Below are positions 40,577-49,056 of a stretch of 64,000 nucleotides of DNA, piece by piece. Source of the DNA: Prevotella sp. (GTDB taxonomy: Bacteria > Bacteroidota > Bacteroidia > Bacteroidales > Bacteroidaceae); NCBI GenBank assembly GCA_017847725.1, contig JAGAXW010000005.1:1-64000 (forward strand), given 5' to 3'. A model generated the notes under the pieces. That model did no database searches, was not told the origin of the DNA, and worked only from the letters and a program-made list of their open reading frames with translations. Position numbers and translations under genes: made by a program. Every line of letters starts with the position of its first letter. The stretch's first letter is position 1.

Positions 40577-41470
40577 ATGGAAAAGATACTACGCGTTCAC
40601 AATGTCAACGACTACGCCCGCTACATCGGTGCGCCCGAGTTGCATCCGCTCGTCTCGGTCATCCACTACGACGAGTTGGAGCATTGCCGCCATTCGCTCA
40701 ACAATTACGACGTCTACGGCATCTTTATTGGCGACGAGACTCTGGAGGAACTGACATACGGACTCACCACCTACGACCTGCATCGCCATGCCTTGATGTG
40801 CGTTGCCCCCGGGCAGATAGGCGGCAAGATGGATACGGGCGAGGAAATCCATACCAAGGGATGGGCCCTGCTCTTCGACCCGGAGCTGTTGCACGGTACG
40901 GATGTGGAGCGGCGGATGCCGACATATACCTATTTCTCCTATAACACCAACGAGGCGCTGCTCATGTCTGACGACGAGCGCCAGACCATCGTCACCCTGC
41001 TGGAGGAGATACGGAGGGATACGGCCTACGGCGACGAACATTCGCACCAGATTCTGGTACACCGCATCGGACTGGTGCTGGAGTATGTGGCACGCTTCTA
41101 TGCCCGCCAGCTCTCCACCCCCTCGAAGGAGAAGGCCGACCTGCTGACACGCTTTGAGAACCTGCTGGCACACTACTATAGTGATGGGCTGCAGCGGGAG
41201 CATGGGCTGCCCACCGTCCGCTACTGCGCCCAGGAACTATTTCTCTCACCCAACTATTTTGGCGATCTTATCCGCCAACTGACGGGCGATACGGCCATCA
41301 GCGTCATCCGCCGTTTCGTGATGCAGCGGGCCAAGGAACTGCTGGTCGGCGGAATGTCCATCACAGAAACTGCCGACCATCTCGGATTTGACTATCCCCA
41401 GCATTTCACCCGCCAGTTCAAGAGCCACTTCGGGACTACTCCGACGGAGTTCATGAAGAAACGCACGTAA
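40577..41470 (+). CDS. AraC-family transcriptional regulator
   Basis: A 297-residue regulator. The start MEKILRVHNVNDYARYIG was taken because it follows the -7 box; earlier in-frame codons precede that box. The N-terminal half is a cupin-like effector domain (GIFIGDETLEELTYGLTTYD). The C-terminal 100 residues hold two HTH motifs (YCAQELFLSPNYFGDLIRQL and ITETADHLGFDYPQHFTRQF) with the closing FKSHFGTTPTEF signature of the family. Regulators of this type often sit next to oxidoreductase genes and control them; the nearby aldo/keto reductase with direct repeats in its promoter is the best candidate target. Confidence 0.92.
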   Translation: MEKILRVHNVNDYARYIGAPELHPLVSVIHYDELEHCRHSLNNYDVYGIFIGDETLEELTYGLTTYDLHRHALMCVAPGQIGGKMDTGEEIHTKGWALLFDPELLHGTDVERRMPTYTYFSYNTNEALLMSDDERQTIVTLLEEIRRDTAYGDEHSHQILVHRIGLVLEYVARFYARQLSTPSKEKADLLTRFENLLAHYYSDGLQREHGLPTVRYCAQELFLSPNYFGDLIRQLTGDTAISVIRRFVMQRAKELLVGGMSITETADHLGFDYPQHFTRQFKSHFGTTPTEFMKKRT

Positions 41471-41485
41471 ATTAAAATCTAAGGT

Positions 41486-42430
41486 ATGAAAAAACAGACG
41501 ATACAGGACAGGATGGCATTGTTGCGCGAGGAACTGCGAAGGGAACACCTCTCGGCATTTATATTCCCGACCACAGACCCGCATCATAGCGAGTATACGG
41601 TCGACCACTGGAGGGGTCTTGAATGGATGAGTGGCTTTACGGGGATGACGGGTACGGCGGTGGTTACACTGGAGAGCGCGGCTCTGTGGACGGACTCCCG
41701 CTACTTCGTCCAGGCTGCAGAACAGCTCAAGGGTACGGAGTATCAGTTGATGAAACCCAAGATGGGGGGTATGCCGACTGTCGCAGACTGGATTGCTTCC
41801 GAACTCTTCAGCCTCCACTCTCCGCACTCCACTGAAATAGGTGTCGACGGCATGCTTTTTTCTGTTTCTGATGTCGAGCAACTGAAAGAGGAGTTGAAAC
41901 AGCGTGGGGGTATCACCGTGCGTACCAATTTTGATCCGCTCGCCAGAATATGGCGCAATCGCCCGCAGATTCCCCAGAATCCTGTGGAGATACAACCCTT
42001 GGAGATGGCTGGTGAAGACGCAAAGTCGAAACTGGGTCGTATCCGTCAGGCCCTGCGCCAGCAGCATGCCGACGGCATGCTCGTTACTGCTCTCGACGAC
42101 ATCGCCTGGACACTGAACCTCCGTGGCTCTGACGTGCATTGCCACCCGGTCTTTGTCAGTTACCTGTTGATAGCCTCCGACAGGGCCACCTTATATGTTG
42201 ATAAGGAGAAAGTGTCCAGTGAAGTGAAAACTTATCTGAAGAGTCAGGGTGTGGCAATAGCCGGCTACTCGGAAGTGAGCAGCGGCTTGAAAGATTACTT
42301 CGAGTATAACATCCTGTTGGACCCTGACGAGGTGTGCTATACCCTCTACCAGCAAGTGACACGAAACATCGTGCGAGGCACTTCCCCCATTGCTGCGGTG
42401 AAAACTGTTAAAAATAAAGTTGGCCGTTAG
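41486..42430 (+). pseudogene. Truncated Xaa-Pro aminopeptidase (aminopeptidase P), catalytic domain missing
   Basis: The 314-residue frame begins as a normal Bacteroidetes aminopeptidase P (MKKQTIQDRMALLREELRRE, FPTTDPHHSEY, GFTGMTGTAVVTLESAALWT) and covers the two creatinase-like N-terminal domains. It breaks off after SPIAAVKTVKN with the unrelated residues KVGR and a stop, just where the M24 'pita-bread' domain with the five metal ligands should start. Full-length members are about 590-600 residues. No trace of the catalytic half follows before the rpsU promoter 98 nt later, so a deletion is likely. It would have no peptidase activity. It lies 15 nt after the AraC gene. Confidence 0.8.
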
Positions 42431-42527
42431 GTCAGCGATAACGTAGAAAATCACTGGATTGGAGGCCAATTTTATGGTATGCTATATAAAATTTAGCAAA
42501 AGATTTGTTCGTTTCGTGGAAAAGTTG

Positions 42528-42535
42528 TAATTTTG
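42528..42535 (+). promoter_or_regulatory. Promoter of rpsU (TTTG, 20 nt, TAATTTTG)
   Basis: TTTG at 42504-42507 and TAATTTTG are separated by 20 nt, matching the Bacteroidetes consensus closely. A leader of about 65 nt precedes the rpsU ATG. Confidence 0.7.
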
Positions 42536-42602
42536 CACCCGCTTATCGTGGCGCTATGCCAGAAAGCGTATGTTTCATTAAAAAATTAAAAGCAAAAAAC
42601 AA

Positions 42603-42794
42603 ATGATTATTGTACCGGTAAAGGAAGGCGAGAACATCGAGAAGGCCCTCAAGAAGTTTAAGAGAAAGTTCGAAAAGACAGGAGTTGTTAAGGAGCTTCG
42701 TGCTCGCCAGCAGTTCGATAAGCCCTCTGTACTGAAGCGTCTGAAGATGGAACACGCTATTTACGTACAGAAGCTGCGTGCTAACGAGGAGTAA
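42603..42794 (+). CDS. rpsU: 30S ribosomal protein S21
   Basis: A 63-residue basic protein of the small ribosomal subunit. MIIVPVKEGENIEKALKKFK and ELRARQQFDKPS are the standard Bacteroidetes S21 sequence, and length is typical. S21 sits by the anti-Shine-Dalgarno end of 16S rRNA; in Bacteroidetes it has been linked to occlusion of that site and weak use of Shine-Dalgarno sequences. It is followed by a separate promoter for xerC. Confidence 0.97.
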   Translation: MIIVPVKEGENIEKALKKFKRKFEKTGVVKELRARQQFDKPSVLKRLKMEHAIYVQKLRANEE

Positions 42795-42832
42795 AAAAGT
42801 TTAAAAAATTTGGTGGTTTAAAGTTTTTTTCG

Positions 42833-42840
42833 TAAATTCG
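42833..42840 (+). promoter_or_regulatory. Near-consensus promoter of xerC (TTTG, 20 nt, TAAATTCG)
   Basis: TTTG at 42809-42812 is 20 nt from TAAATTCG, one base off the -7 consensus, and 26 nt before the xerC ATG. Confidence 0.45.
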
Positions 42841-42866
42841 TTGCCGAAAAGAGAGACGCAGCGGAT

Positions 42867-43751
42867 ATGATGATAGAAGAATTCTTGAACTACCTGCAAT
42901 ATGAGCGGAATCGCTCGGACCTCACGGTGCGTAGTTACGGTCGGAGTCTGAAGGACTTTGAGGCGTACTTTAAAAATCGAGATAGTCAACTCTCTTGGGA
43001 GTCGGTAGACTCGGACCTCATCCGTGACTGGATGGAGAGTATGATGGATAAAGGCGACATGGCATCAACGGTGAACAGCTGTTTGAGTGCCGTGCGTTCC
43101 TTTTTTCGCTTTGCTCTGTCCAGAAACCTTGTCAGCCATGATCCGGCCCACAATGTGAAAGGTCCGAAAAAGCAGAAGCCGCTCCCTCAGTTTGTGCGCG
43201 AGGACGAGATGGACCGGCTGATAGACCGGCCGGAGTATTGGAATGACAGCTATAGAGATCTTCGCGCGCGTACAATTATAATCATGTTCTATGAGACGGG
43301 TATGCGTCTGGCCGAACTGATAGGGCTGGATGATGCCGACGTCGATATGGATGCGCGGCAGCTGAAGGTGACGGGAAAACGCAACAAGCAGCGTATCATT
43401 CCCTTCGGAGAGGAACTGTCGCAGGTCCTAAAAGCGTATGTCGAACGGCGCAATCAAGAGGCGCTGCGCAAAGAGGCGGCGCTGTTTGTCAACGACAAGG
43501 GTTGCCGTATGACGCGTAATCAGGTGGAGTCTATCGTCCACCACTATCTTTCACTCACCACAACACTCAAAAAGCGCTCGCCCCATGTGCTTCGTCACTC
43601 CTTCGCAACGGCTATGCTTAACCATGGAGCCGGGCTGGAGAGCGTGCGGAAGCTGCTGGGGCACGAAAGCGTCGCTACCACGGAAATTTATACGCATACT
43701 ACATTTGAACAACTCAAACGAGTATATGAGAATGCCCATCCGAGGGCTTAA
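42867..43751 (+). CDS. xerC: Tyrosine recombinase XerC
   Basis: A 294-residue site-specific recombinase that resolves chromosome dimers at dif together with XerD. It has the N-terminal SAM-like core-binding domain (residues 1-95) and the catalytic domain with all active residues: Arg147 (ETGMRLAEL), Lys171, His240 and Arg243 (SPHVLRHSFAT), His266 (LLGHESV) and the nucleophile Tyr275 (TEIYTHT). Its genomic setting between rpsU and hpf is the usual Bacteroidales arrangement for a housekeeping XerC, and no mobile element surrounds it. An adjacent Met at residue 2 is an alternative start. Confidence 0.93.
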   Translation: MMIEEFLNYLQYERNRSDLTVRSYGRSLKDFEAYFKNRDSQLSWESVDSDLIRDWMESMMDKGDMASTVNSCLSAVRSFFRFALSRNLVSHDPAHNVKGPKKQKPLPQFVREDEMDRLIDRPEYWNDSYRDLRARTIIIMFYETGMRLAELIGLDDADVDMDARQLKVTGKRNKQRIIPFGEELSQVLKAYVERRNQEALRKEAALFVNDKGCRMTRNQVESIVHHYLSLTTTLKKRSPHVLRHSFATAMLNHGAGLESVRKLLGHESVATTEIYTHTTFEQLKRVYENAHPRA

Positions 43752-43786
43752 CCTTATTTATTTACCCTTAAAAACAGGAAGTAACT

Positions 43787-44086
43787 ATGGAAATTAAGAT
43801 TCAGTCAATTCATTTTGATGCTACCGAGAAACTACAGGCGTTCATCGAAAAGAAAGTCGCCAAGTTGGAGAAAACATTTGAGGATATTCAGAAGGTAGAG
43901 GTACAGTGCAAGGTGGTGAAGCCTGCTACTGCACAAAACAAGGAGGTGAGCCTGAATGTTATCGTGCCAGGTTCGACGCTTTTTGTGGAGAAAATCAGTG
44001 ATACATTTGAGGAGAGTACCGACCTCTGTGTGGACTCAATGAAGATTCAATTGCAGAAATTCAAGGAAAAATTGCGCAATAGATAA
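43787..44086 (+). CDS. hpf: Short-form ribosome hibernation promoting factor (HPF/YfiA family)
   Basis: A 99-residue protein with the beta-alpha-beta-beta-beta-alpha pattern of the S30AE family (IHFDATEKLQAFIEKKVAKL, then AQNKEVSLNVIVPGSTLFVE). It binds the small subunit in the tRNA/mRNA channel and inactivates ribosomes during slow growth. It lacks the C-terminal dimerisation domain of long HPF. It follows xerC by 35 nt and is likely co-transcribed. Confidence 0.93.
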   Translation: MEIKIQSIHFDATEKLQAFIEKKVAKLEKTFEDIQKVEVQCKVVKPATAQNKEVSLNVIVPGSTLFVEKISDTFEESTDLCVDSMKIQLQKFKEKLRNR

Positions 44087-44126
44087 AAAAAAACTCGAAA
44101 AGTTTTGGTAATTCGAAAAATATGCC

Positions 44127-44134
44127 TACCTTTG
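44127..44134 (+). promoter_or_regulatory. Promoter of the tRNA-tuf operon (TTTG, 19 nt, TACCTTTG)
   Basis: TTTG at 44104-44107 and TACCTTTG are 19 nt apart, matching the Bacteroidetes consensus. It probably drives the four tRNAs and tuf, and perhaps the genes beyond. Confidence 0.7.
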
Positions 44135-44177
44135 CATCCGCTTTCCGACTTCAAGACTCCAATCGGGGAGCGGATGC
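44134..44177 (+). repeat. Inverted repeat in the leader of the tRNA-tuf operon
   Basis: GCATCCGCT, starting at the last base of the -7 box, is perfectly complementary to AGCGGATGC at 44169-44177, just ahead of the first tRNA. A second short pairing (TCC/GGG side) may lie within. No T-run follows, so this is not a terminator; it may aid 5' processing. Confidence 0.6.
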
Positions 44178-44186
44178 TTAGAGCAA

Positions 44187-44260
44187 GCCTCTTTAGCTCA
44201 GTTGGCCAGAGCACGTGATTTGTAATCTCGGGGTCGTTGGTTCGAATCCGACAAGAGGCT
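44187..44260 (+). tRNA. tRNA-Thr (anticodon TGT)
   Basis: A 74-nt cloverleaf with acceptor stem GCCTCTT/AAGAGGC, anticodon loop TTTGTAA giving TGT, and TTCGAAT in the T loop. CCA is not encoded. Confidence 0.95.
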
Positions 44261-44292
44261 CTGACTGCAGAAGATAGAGGAGGTATAGAAAA

Positions 44293-44375
44293 GGGTGGTT
44301 TCCAGAGTGGCCAAATGGGGCAGACTGTAAATCTGTTGTCTTTCGACTTCGGTGGTTCGAATCCATCACCACCCA
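44293..44375 (+). tRNA. tRNA-Tyr (anticodon GTA)
   Basis: An 83-nt class II tRNA with a long variable arm (TTGTCTTTCGACTTC region), acceptor stem GGGTGGT/ACCACCC, anticodon GTA in ACTGTAAAT, and TTCGAAT T loop. Confidence 0.95.
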
Positions 44376-44397
44376 CTTCCTAAAGGAAGTTTCTGTT

Positions 44398-44470
44398 GCG
44401 GAAATAGCTCAGTTGATAGAGCACTAGCCTTCCAAGCTGGGGGTCGCGGGTTTGAGCCCCGTTTTCCGCT
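44398..44470 (+). tRNA. tRNA-Gly (anticodon TCC)
   Basis: A 73-nt cloverleaf with acceptor stem GCGGAAA/TTTCCGC, anticodon TCC in CTTCCAA. The T loop is TTTGAGC. Confidence 0.95.
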
Positions 44471-44478
44471 CAAGACTC

Positions 44479-44550
<72 letters not shown>

Positions 44551-44614
44551 CTCTAGAGAAAACGACGATTTAAATCGGAACATTTAATTTTAAAACAATA
44601 AACAAAGAAAAGCT

Positions 44615-45799
44615 ATGGCTAAAGAACAATTTGTGCGCACCAAACCGCACGTAAACATTGGTACGATTGGTCACGTTGACCATGGTAAGACTACTCTGAC
44701 AGCTGCTATCACCACCGTGCTGGCTAAGCAGGGTCTTTCTGAGGTTAAGTCTTTCGACCAGATTGACAATGCTCCCGAGGAGAAGGAGCGTGGTATCACT
44801 ATCAACACTGCACACGTTGAGTATGAGACTGCTAAGCGTCACTATGCTCACGTAGACTGCCCGGGACACGCCGACTATGTGAAGAACATGGTAACTGGTG
44901 CTGCTCAGATGGATGGTGCTATCCTGGTTGTTGCTGCTACTGACGGTCCTATGCCTCAGACTCGTGAGCACGTTCTGCTCGCTCGTCAGGTAAACGTTCC
45001 CCGTCTGGTGGTGTTCCTGAACAAGTGCGATATGGTTGAGGATGAGGAGATGCTGGAGCTCGTTGAGATGGAGGTCCGCGAGATTCTGGAGCAGTATGAG
45101 TTCGAGGATGATACTCCTATCATTCGTGGCTCTGCCCTCGGTGCACTGAACGGTGTTGAGAAGTGGGAGCAGAAGGTGATGGAGCTGATGGATACCTGCG
45201 ACACTTGGATTCAGGAGCCTCCTCGTGCTACCGACAAGCCCTTCCTGATGCCTGTTGAGGACGTGTTCTCTATCACGGGTCGTGGTACTGTTGCTACCGG
45301 CCGTATCGAGACTGGTGTCATCCATGTTGGTGATGAGGTCGAGCTGCTCGGTCTTGGTGAGGACAAGAAGTCGGTTGTTACCGGTGTCGAGATGTTCCGC
45401 AAGATTCTTGACGAGGGTCAGGCTGGTGATAACGTAGGTCTGCTGCTCCGCGGTATCGACAAGAACGAAATCAAGCGTGGTATGGTGCTCTGCCATCCGG
45501 GTCAGATTAAGCCCTTCAAGAAGTTCAAGGCTTCTATCTACGTCCTGAAGAAGGAAGAGGGTGGTCGTCACACTCCGTTCGGCAACAAGTATCGTCCCCA
45601 GTTCTACCTCCGCACCATGGACTGCACAGGTGAGATTACTCTCCCCGCAGGTGTTGAGATGGTAATGCCTGGTGATAACGTAGAAATCACTGTTGAGCTG
45701 ATCTACGCTGTTGCTCTGAACAAGGGTCTGCGTTTCGCTATCCGCGAAGGTGGCCGTACCGTTGGTTCTGGTCAGATCACTGAGGTGTTCGAGGATTAA
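44615..45799 (+). CDS. tuf: Elongation factor Tu
   Basis: A 394-residue GTPase that carries aminoacyl-tRNA to the ribosome. G motifs are intact: [11 protein letters not shown] (residues 19-29), [11 protein letters not shown], and NKCD. The effector region contains [11 protein letters not shown], with domain 2 from [17 protein letters not shown] and domain 3 ending in [12 protein letters not shown]. The gene uses mostly rapid-translation codons such as GGT and GCT, unlike its GC-richer surroundings. Context of tRNAs upstream and tRNA-Trp, secE and nusG downstream is the conserved order. Confidence 0.98.
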   Translation: MAKEQFVRTKPHVNIGTIGHVDHGKTTLTAAITTVLAKQGLSEVKSFDQIDNAPEEKERGITINTAHVEYETAKRHYAHVDCPGHADYVKNMVTGAAQMDGAILVVAATDGPMPQTREHVLLARQVNVPRLVVFLNKCDMVEDEEMLELVEMEVREILEQYEFEDDTPIIRGSALGALNGVEKWEQKVMELMDTCDTWIQEPPRATDKPFLMPVEDVFSITGRGTVATGRIETGVIHVGDEVELLGLGEDKKSVVTGVEMFRKILDEGQAGDNVGLLLRGIDKNEIKRGMVLCHPGQIKPFKKFKASIYVLKKEEGGRHTPFGNKYRPQFYLRTMDCTGEITLPAGVEMVMPGDNVEITVELIYAVALNKGLRFAIREGGRTVGSGQITEVFED

Positions 45800-45839
45800 T
45801 CCTCCAGCCAAAGAACGTCTAGCAATACTAGATAAAAGC

Positions 45840-45861
45840 GCCCCCGCTTACGGGCGGGGGC
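45840..45861 (+). terminator. GC-rich hairpin between tuf and tRNA-Trp
   Basis: GCCCCCGC pairs perfectly with GCGGGGGC around a six-base loop. Only ATATTT follows, so termination would be partial. It may lower expression of the downstream genes relative to tuf, or mark a processing site before tRNA-Trp. Confidence 0.5.
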
Positions 45862-45867
45862 ATATTT

Positions 45868-45940
45868 ACGGGAATAGCTCAGTTGGTAGAGCATCGGTCT
45901 CCAAAACCGAGGGTCGTGGGTTCGAGTCCTCCTTCCCGTG
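45868..45940 (+). tRNA. tRNA-Trp (anticodon CCA)
   Basis: A 73-nt cloverleaf with acceptor stem ACGGGAA/TTCCCGT, anticodon CCA in CTCCAAA, T loop TTCGAGT. It lies between tuf and secE, as in most bacteria. Confidence 0.96.
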
Positions 45941-45957
45941 CTAAGAAAGAAGATAGT

Positions 45958-46155
45958 ATGAACATTATTAAGACATTCATCAATTATTGCAAGTCTTGTT
46001 ATGAGGAACTTGCGCATAAGGTGACTTGGCCGACTTACAAAGAGCTTACGCAGAGTGCTGTCGTGGTACTGTCGGCTTCCCTTATTATTGCAATGGTGGT
46101 GTGGCTGATGGACGTTGCGTTCAAGGCAGTCATGAGTTCAATTTATCCTAACTAA
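45958..46155 (+). CDS. secE: Preprotein translocase subunit SecE
   Basis: A 65-residue single-span subunit that clamps SecY in the Sec translocon. The amphipathic segment with the conserved [15 protein letters not shown] precedes one membrane helix ([20 protein letters not shown]). The start [11 protein letters not shown] follows tRNA-Trp by 17 nt; an earlier in-frame ATG would lie inside the tRNA gene and was rejected. It is followed by nusG after 8 nt. Confidence 0.95.
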   Translation: MNIIKTFINYCKSCYEELAHKVTWPTYKELTQSAVVVLSASLIIAMVVWLMDVAFKAVMSSIYPN

Positions 46156-46163
46156 TACAGAAG

Positions 46164-46712
46164 ATGTCTGATACAACAGGAATGAAGTGGTACGTACTTC
46201 GTGCAGTGAGCGGCAAGGAAGGAAAGGTAAAAGAGTACATTGATGCAGCAAAGAAGCATAACGATGTACTTGAATCTCATGTTGGTGAGGTTCTGCTTCC
46301 TACAGAGAAGTATGCCATGCTCCGCAACGGTAAGCGTGTCATCAAGGAAAAGCTCTTCTTGCCTGGATATGTGCTGGTTCAGGCCTGTCTGCAAGGTGAG
46401 GTTGCTCACATGCTGCGCTTCATTCCTAATGTGATGGGTTTTCTTGGAGGTATGGATAATCCTCAGGAAGTACGTCAGGCGGATATTAATCGTATTCTGG
46501 GTACCGCAGAGGAGTCCACGATTGAGTCTGCAGAGGTCAATGTCCCCTATCAGGTGGATGACAGCGTCAAGGTGATTGACGGTCCGTTCAGCGGTTTCAG
46601 TGGCATCATTGAAGAGGTGAATGCAGAGAAGCGCAAGCTGAAGGTGATGGTCAAGATCTTTGGTCGAAAGACCCCGTTGGAATTGGCTTTTACACAAGTA
46701 GAGAAAGAATAA
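46164..46712 (+). CDS. nusG: Transcription termination/antitermination factor NusG
   Basis: A 182-residue protein. The N-terminal NGN domain starts [20 protein letters not shown] and binds the clamp of RNA polymerase; the C-terminal KOW domain ([20 protein letters not shown]) contacts S10 or Rho. Family length and residues are normal for Bacteroidetes. It lies between secE and rplK. The 92 nt before rplK carry a small stem-like region (GGAGGCTTCCACTCC) with no certain role. Confidence 0.96.
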   Translation: MSDTTGMKWYVLRAVSGKEGKVKEYIDAAKKHNDVLESHVGEVLLPTEKYAMLRNGKRVIKEKLFLPGYVLVQACLQGEVAHMLRFIPNVMGFLGGMDNPQEVRQADINRILGTAEESTIESAEVNVPYQVDDSVKVIDGPFSGFSGIIEEVNAEKRKLKVMVKIFGRKTPLELAFTQVEKE

Positions 46713-46804
46713 GGTGTAAGTTACGGTACGCCTGTTCTATATACGGTCTATGGAGGCTTCCACTCCTAAGGCTTATATGACAATCAAATTAATAATAAAC
46801 AGAA

Positions 46805-47245
46805 ATGGCTAAAGAAGTTGCTGGATTAATCAAATTGCAGATTAAAGGTGGCGCTGCGAATCCCTCTCCCCCCGTTGGACCTGCTTTGGGTTCTAAGGGT
46901 ATTAACATTATGGGATTCTGCAAAGAGTTCAACGCCAGAACCCAGGATAAGGCAGGTAAGATACTTCCTGTCGTTATCACATACTACGCAGACAAGTCAT
47001 TCAGTTTCATCATCAAAACTCCCCCCGCAGCAGTTCAGCTGTTGGAGGCTGCAAAGGTAAAGGGTGGTTCTGCTCAGCCAAACCGTAAGAAGGTAGCCAG
47101 CGTAACCTGGGATCAGGTGCGTGCTATCGCTGAGGATAAGATGAGCGACTTGAACTGCTTTACCGTTGAATCTGCTATGAAACTGATTGCAGGTACAGCA
47201 CGTAGCATGGGTATCACTGTTAAAGGGGACTTCCCTGGTAAATAA
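46805..47245 (+). CDS. rplK: 50S ribosomal protein L11
   Basis: A 146-residue protein of the GTPase-associated centre. The N-terminal proline-rich block ([20 protein letters not shown]) and the RNA-binding C-terminal domain ([14 protein letters not shown]) are typical. It forms the usual L11-L1 pair with rplA 21 nt downstream. In other bacteria L1 represses this pair through the mRNA leader; such a site is not clear here. Confidence 0.97.
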   Translation: MAKEVAGLIKLQIKGGAANPSPPVGPALGSKGINIMGFCKEFNARTQDKAGKILPVVITYYADKSFSFIIKTPPAAVQLLEAAKVKGGSAQPNRKKVASVTWDQVRAIAEDKMSDLNCFTVESAMKLIAGTARSMGITVKGDFPGK

Positions 47246-47266
47246 CAAATAACTTCAATTAAGAAA

Positions 47267-47959
47267 ATGAGTAAACTGACAAAAAATCAAAAGTTAGTAG
47301 CTGATAAGGTTGAAGCAGGGAAGGCATACTCTTTGAAGGAAGCTGCAGAGTTGGTGAAGGAGATTACCACCACCAAGTTTGAGGCTTCTGTTGATATCGA
47401 TGTACGCTTGGGCGTAGATCCGCGTAAGGCTAACCAGATGGTTCGCGGTGTTGTATCACTGCCGAACGGTACTGGTAAGGTGACACGTGTGCTCGCTCTC
47501 TGTACTCCTGATCAGGAAGCTGCCGCTAAGGAAGCTGGTGCCGACTATGTTGGTCTTGACGAGTATATCGATAAGATTAAGCAGGGTTGGACCGATGTTG
47601 ATGTAATTATCACGATGCCCTCTTGCATGGGTAAGTTAGGTCCTCTCGGACGCATCCTGGGTCCTCGTGGCCTGATGCCTAACCCCAAGAGTGGTACAGT
47701 GACTATGGATGTTGCAAAGGCTGTCAAGGAAGTTAAGCAGGGTAAGATAGACTTCAAGGTGGACAAGGCTGGTATTATCCACGCCTCTATCGGTAAGGTT
47801 ACTTTCACTCCGCAGCAGATTTTTGAGAATGCTAAGGAGTTCCTGCAGACTATTATCAAGTTGAAGCCGGCTGCTGCCAAGGGTACCTACATGAAGAGTG
47901 TCTTTATCTCCAGCACCATGAGCGCTGGTATCAAGGTAGATCCTAAATCAGTTGAATAA
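47267..47959 (+). CDS. rplA: 50S ribosomal protein L1
   Basis: A 230-residue protein of the mobile L1 stalk near the E site. Typical segments are [39 protein letters not shown] and the C-terminal [16 protein letters not shown]. Its length is standard. It lies between rplK and rplJ with short gaps. Confidence 0.97.
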   Translation: MSKLTKNQKLVADKVEAGKAYSLKEAAELVKEITTTKFEASVDIDVRLGVDPRKANQMVRGVVSLPNGTGKVTRVLALCTPDQEAAAKEAGADYVGLDEYIDKIKQGWTDVDVIITMPSCMGKLGPLGRILGPRGLMPNPKSGTVTMDVAKAVKEVKQGKIDFKVDKAGIIHASIGKVTFTPQQIFENAKEFLQTIIKLKPAAAKGTYMKSVFISSTMSAGIKVDPKSVE

Positions 47960-47978
47960 CTCGTAAAAGTTTAGTAAA

Positions 47979-48494
47979 ATGAAAAAGGAATTAAAAGATA
48001 CGATTGTTGTAGAACTTGGACAGAAACTGAAGGAGTATCCTCATTTCTATCTGGTCGACGTGACTGGACTGAATGCGGAAAAGACAAGTGGCCTTCGTCG
48101 CAAGTGCTTCAAAAACGAGATAAAGATGGTCGTTGTGAAGAACACGCTTCTTCACAAGGCTTTTGAGGCATCGGATATTGATTTCACTCCGCTTTATGAT
48201 AGCTTGAAGGGTAGCACTGCTGTGCTGTTCACGCAGACAGCCAATGTTCCCGCAAAGTTGCTGAAGGAATACAAGAAGGAAGGCATTCCTGCACTGAAGG
48301 CTGCTTATGCTGAAGAGGGCTTCTTTGTAGGTGCTGACAAGCTTGAGGAACTGGTAGCTATCAAGAGCAAGAACGAACTTATTGCCGATGTTGTGGCTTT
48401 GCTCCAGTCGCCGATCAAGACGGTTGTCTCTGGTCTGAATGCTGGTGGCAAGATTCATGGCCTGCTGGACGCAATCGCTGAGCGTAACAAATAA
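47979..48494 (+). CDS. rplJ: 50S ribosomal protein L10
   Basis: A 171-residue protein that anchors the L7/L12 dimers to the large subunit. The core LVDVTGLNAEKTSGLRRKCF and IKMVVVKNTLLHKAFE is typical, with a helical C-terminal region for L7/L12 binding. The 19-nt gap after rplA is too short for a folded L10 leader. Confidence 0.96.
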   Translation: MKKELKDTIVVELGQKLKEYPHFYLVDVTGLNAEKTSGLRRKCFKNEIKMVVVKNTLLHKAFEASDIDFTPLYDSLKGSTAVLFTQTANVPAKLLKEYKKEGIPALKAAYAEEGFFVGADKLEELVAIKSKNELIADVVALLQSPIKTVVSGLNAGGKIHGLLDAIAERNK

Positions 48495-48542
48495 GCGAAA
48501 CTAAGTAACATTAACATTAAAAACAATTAAAATTTAGATAAA

Positions 48543-48923
48543 ATGGCAGATATTAAAGCTATTGCTGAAGAGTTGGTAAACCTCTCAGTTAAGGAAGTAC
48601 AAGAGTTGGCAACAGTCCTGAAGGACGAGTATGGAATTGAGCCCGCTGCAGCCGCTGTTGCTGTTGCTGCAGGTCCCGCTGCTGGCGGTGAGGCCGCTGC
48701 TGCTGAGGAGAAGTCTTCTTTCGACGTTGTTCTGAAGGAAGTAGGCGCTGCTAAGCTGCAGGTGGTTAAGGCCGTTAAGGAGGCTTGCGGTCTGGGCCTG
48801 AAAGAGGCTAAGGACCTCGTAGACGGTGCACCTTCTACTCTGAAGGAGGGTCTGTCTAAGGACGAGGCTGAGAACCTGAAGAAGGCTATCGAAGAGGCTG
48901 GTGCCGTCGTTGAGCTGAAATAA
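48543..48923 (+). CDS. rplL: 50S ribosomal protein L7/L12
   Basis: A 126-residue stalk protein that recruits translation GTPases. An N-terminal dimerisation part ([20 protein letters not shown]), an Ala/Gly hinge at about residues 35-58, and the C-terminal domain ([20 protein letters not shown] ... [15 protein letters not shown]) are all present. It is followed by a terminator-like hairpin before rpoB. Confidence 0.97.
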   Translation: MADIKAIAEELVNLSVKEVQELATVLKDEYGIEPAAAAVAVAAGPAAGGEAAAAEEKSSFDVVLKEVGAAKLQVVKAVKEACGLGLKEAKDLVDGAPSTLKEGLSKDEAENLKKAIEEAGAVVELK

Positions 48924-48947
48924 TATTAGCACAACAATAAACAATGT

Positions 48948-48995
48948 GGTTGGGAGCTCTCCAGTCGAGGGTTCCCGACCATTTTCTTGTTTTTT
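48948..48995 (+). terminator. Attenuator-like hairpin between rplL and rpoB
   Basis: GGTTGGGA (48948-48955) pairs with TCCCGACC (48973-48980) with one G-T pair, and is followed by ATTTTCTTGTTTTTT. Placement after rplL matches the partial terminator known between rplL and rpoB in other bacteria. Just downstream ATCCGG is repeated several times up to 49022. Confidence 0.6.
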
Positions 48996-49056
48996 ATAAA
49001 TCCGGATTATCCGGAATATCCGGTTTTCCGACTTTATAGACTCAAATAAATTTTTT

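Noticed and set aside
42434..42460. Similarity of GATAACGTAGAAAATCACTG after the truncated aminopeptidase to a stretch inside tuf (about 45673)
   Set aside because: The match is about 20 bases with one extra base and neither flank extends it; in 64 kb such a match is within chance, so no recombination event is claimed.
42867..43751. The tyrosine recombinase as an integrase of a mobile element
   Set aside because: It lies between rpsU and hpf in a housekeeping setting, matches XerC throughout, and no attachment repeats, excisionase or cargo genes are nearby.
46713..46804. L1 autoregulatory leader before rplK
   Set aside because: A small GGAGG/CCTCC-like stem can be drawn, but it is too short and too unlike a defined L1 site to be reported as a feature.
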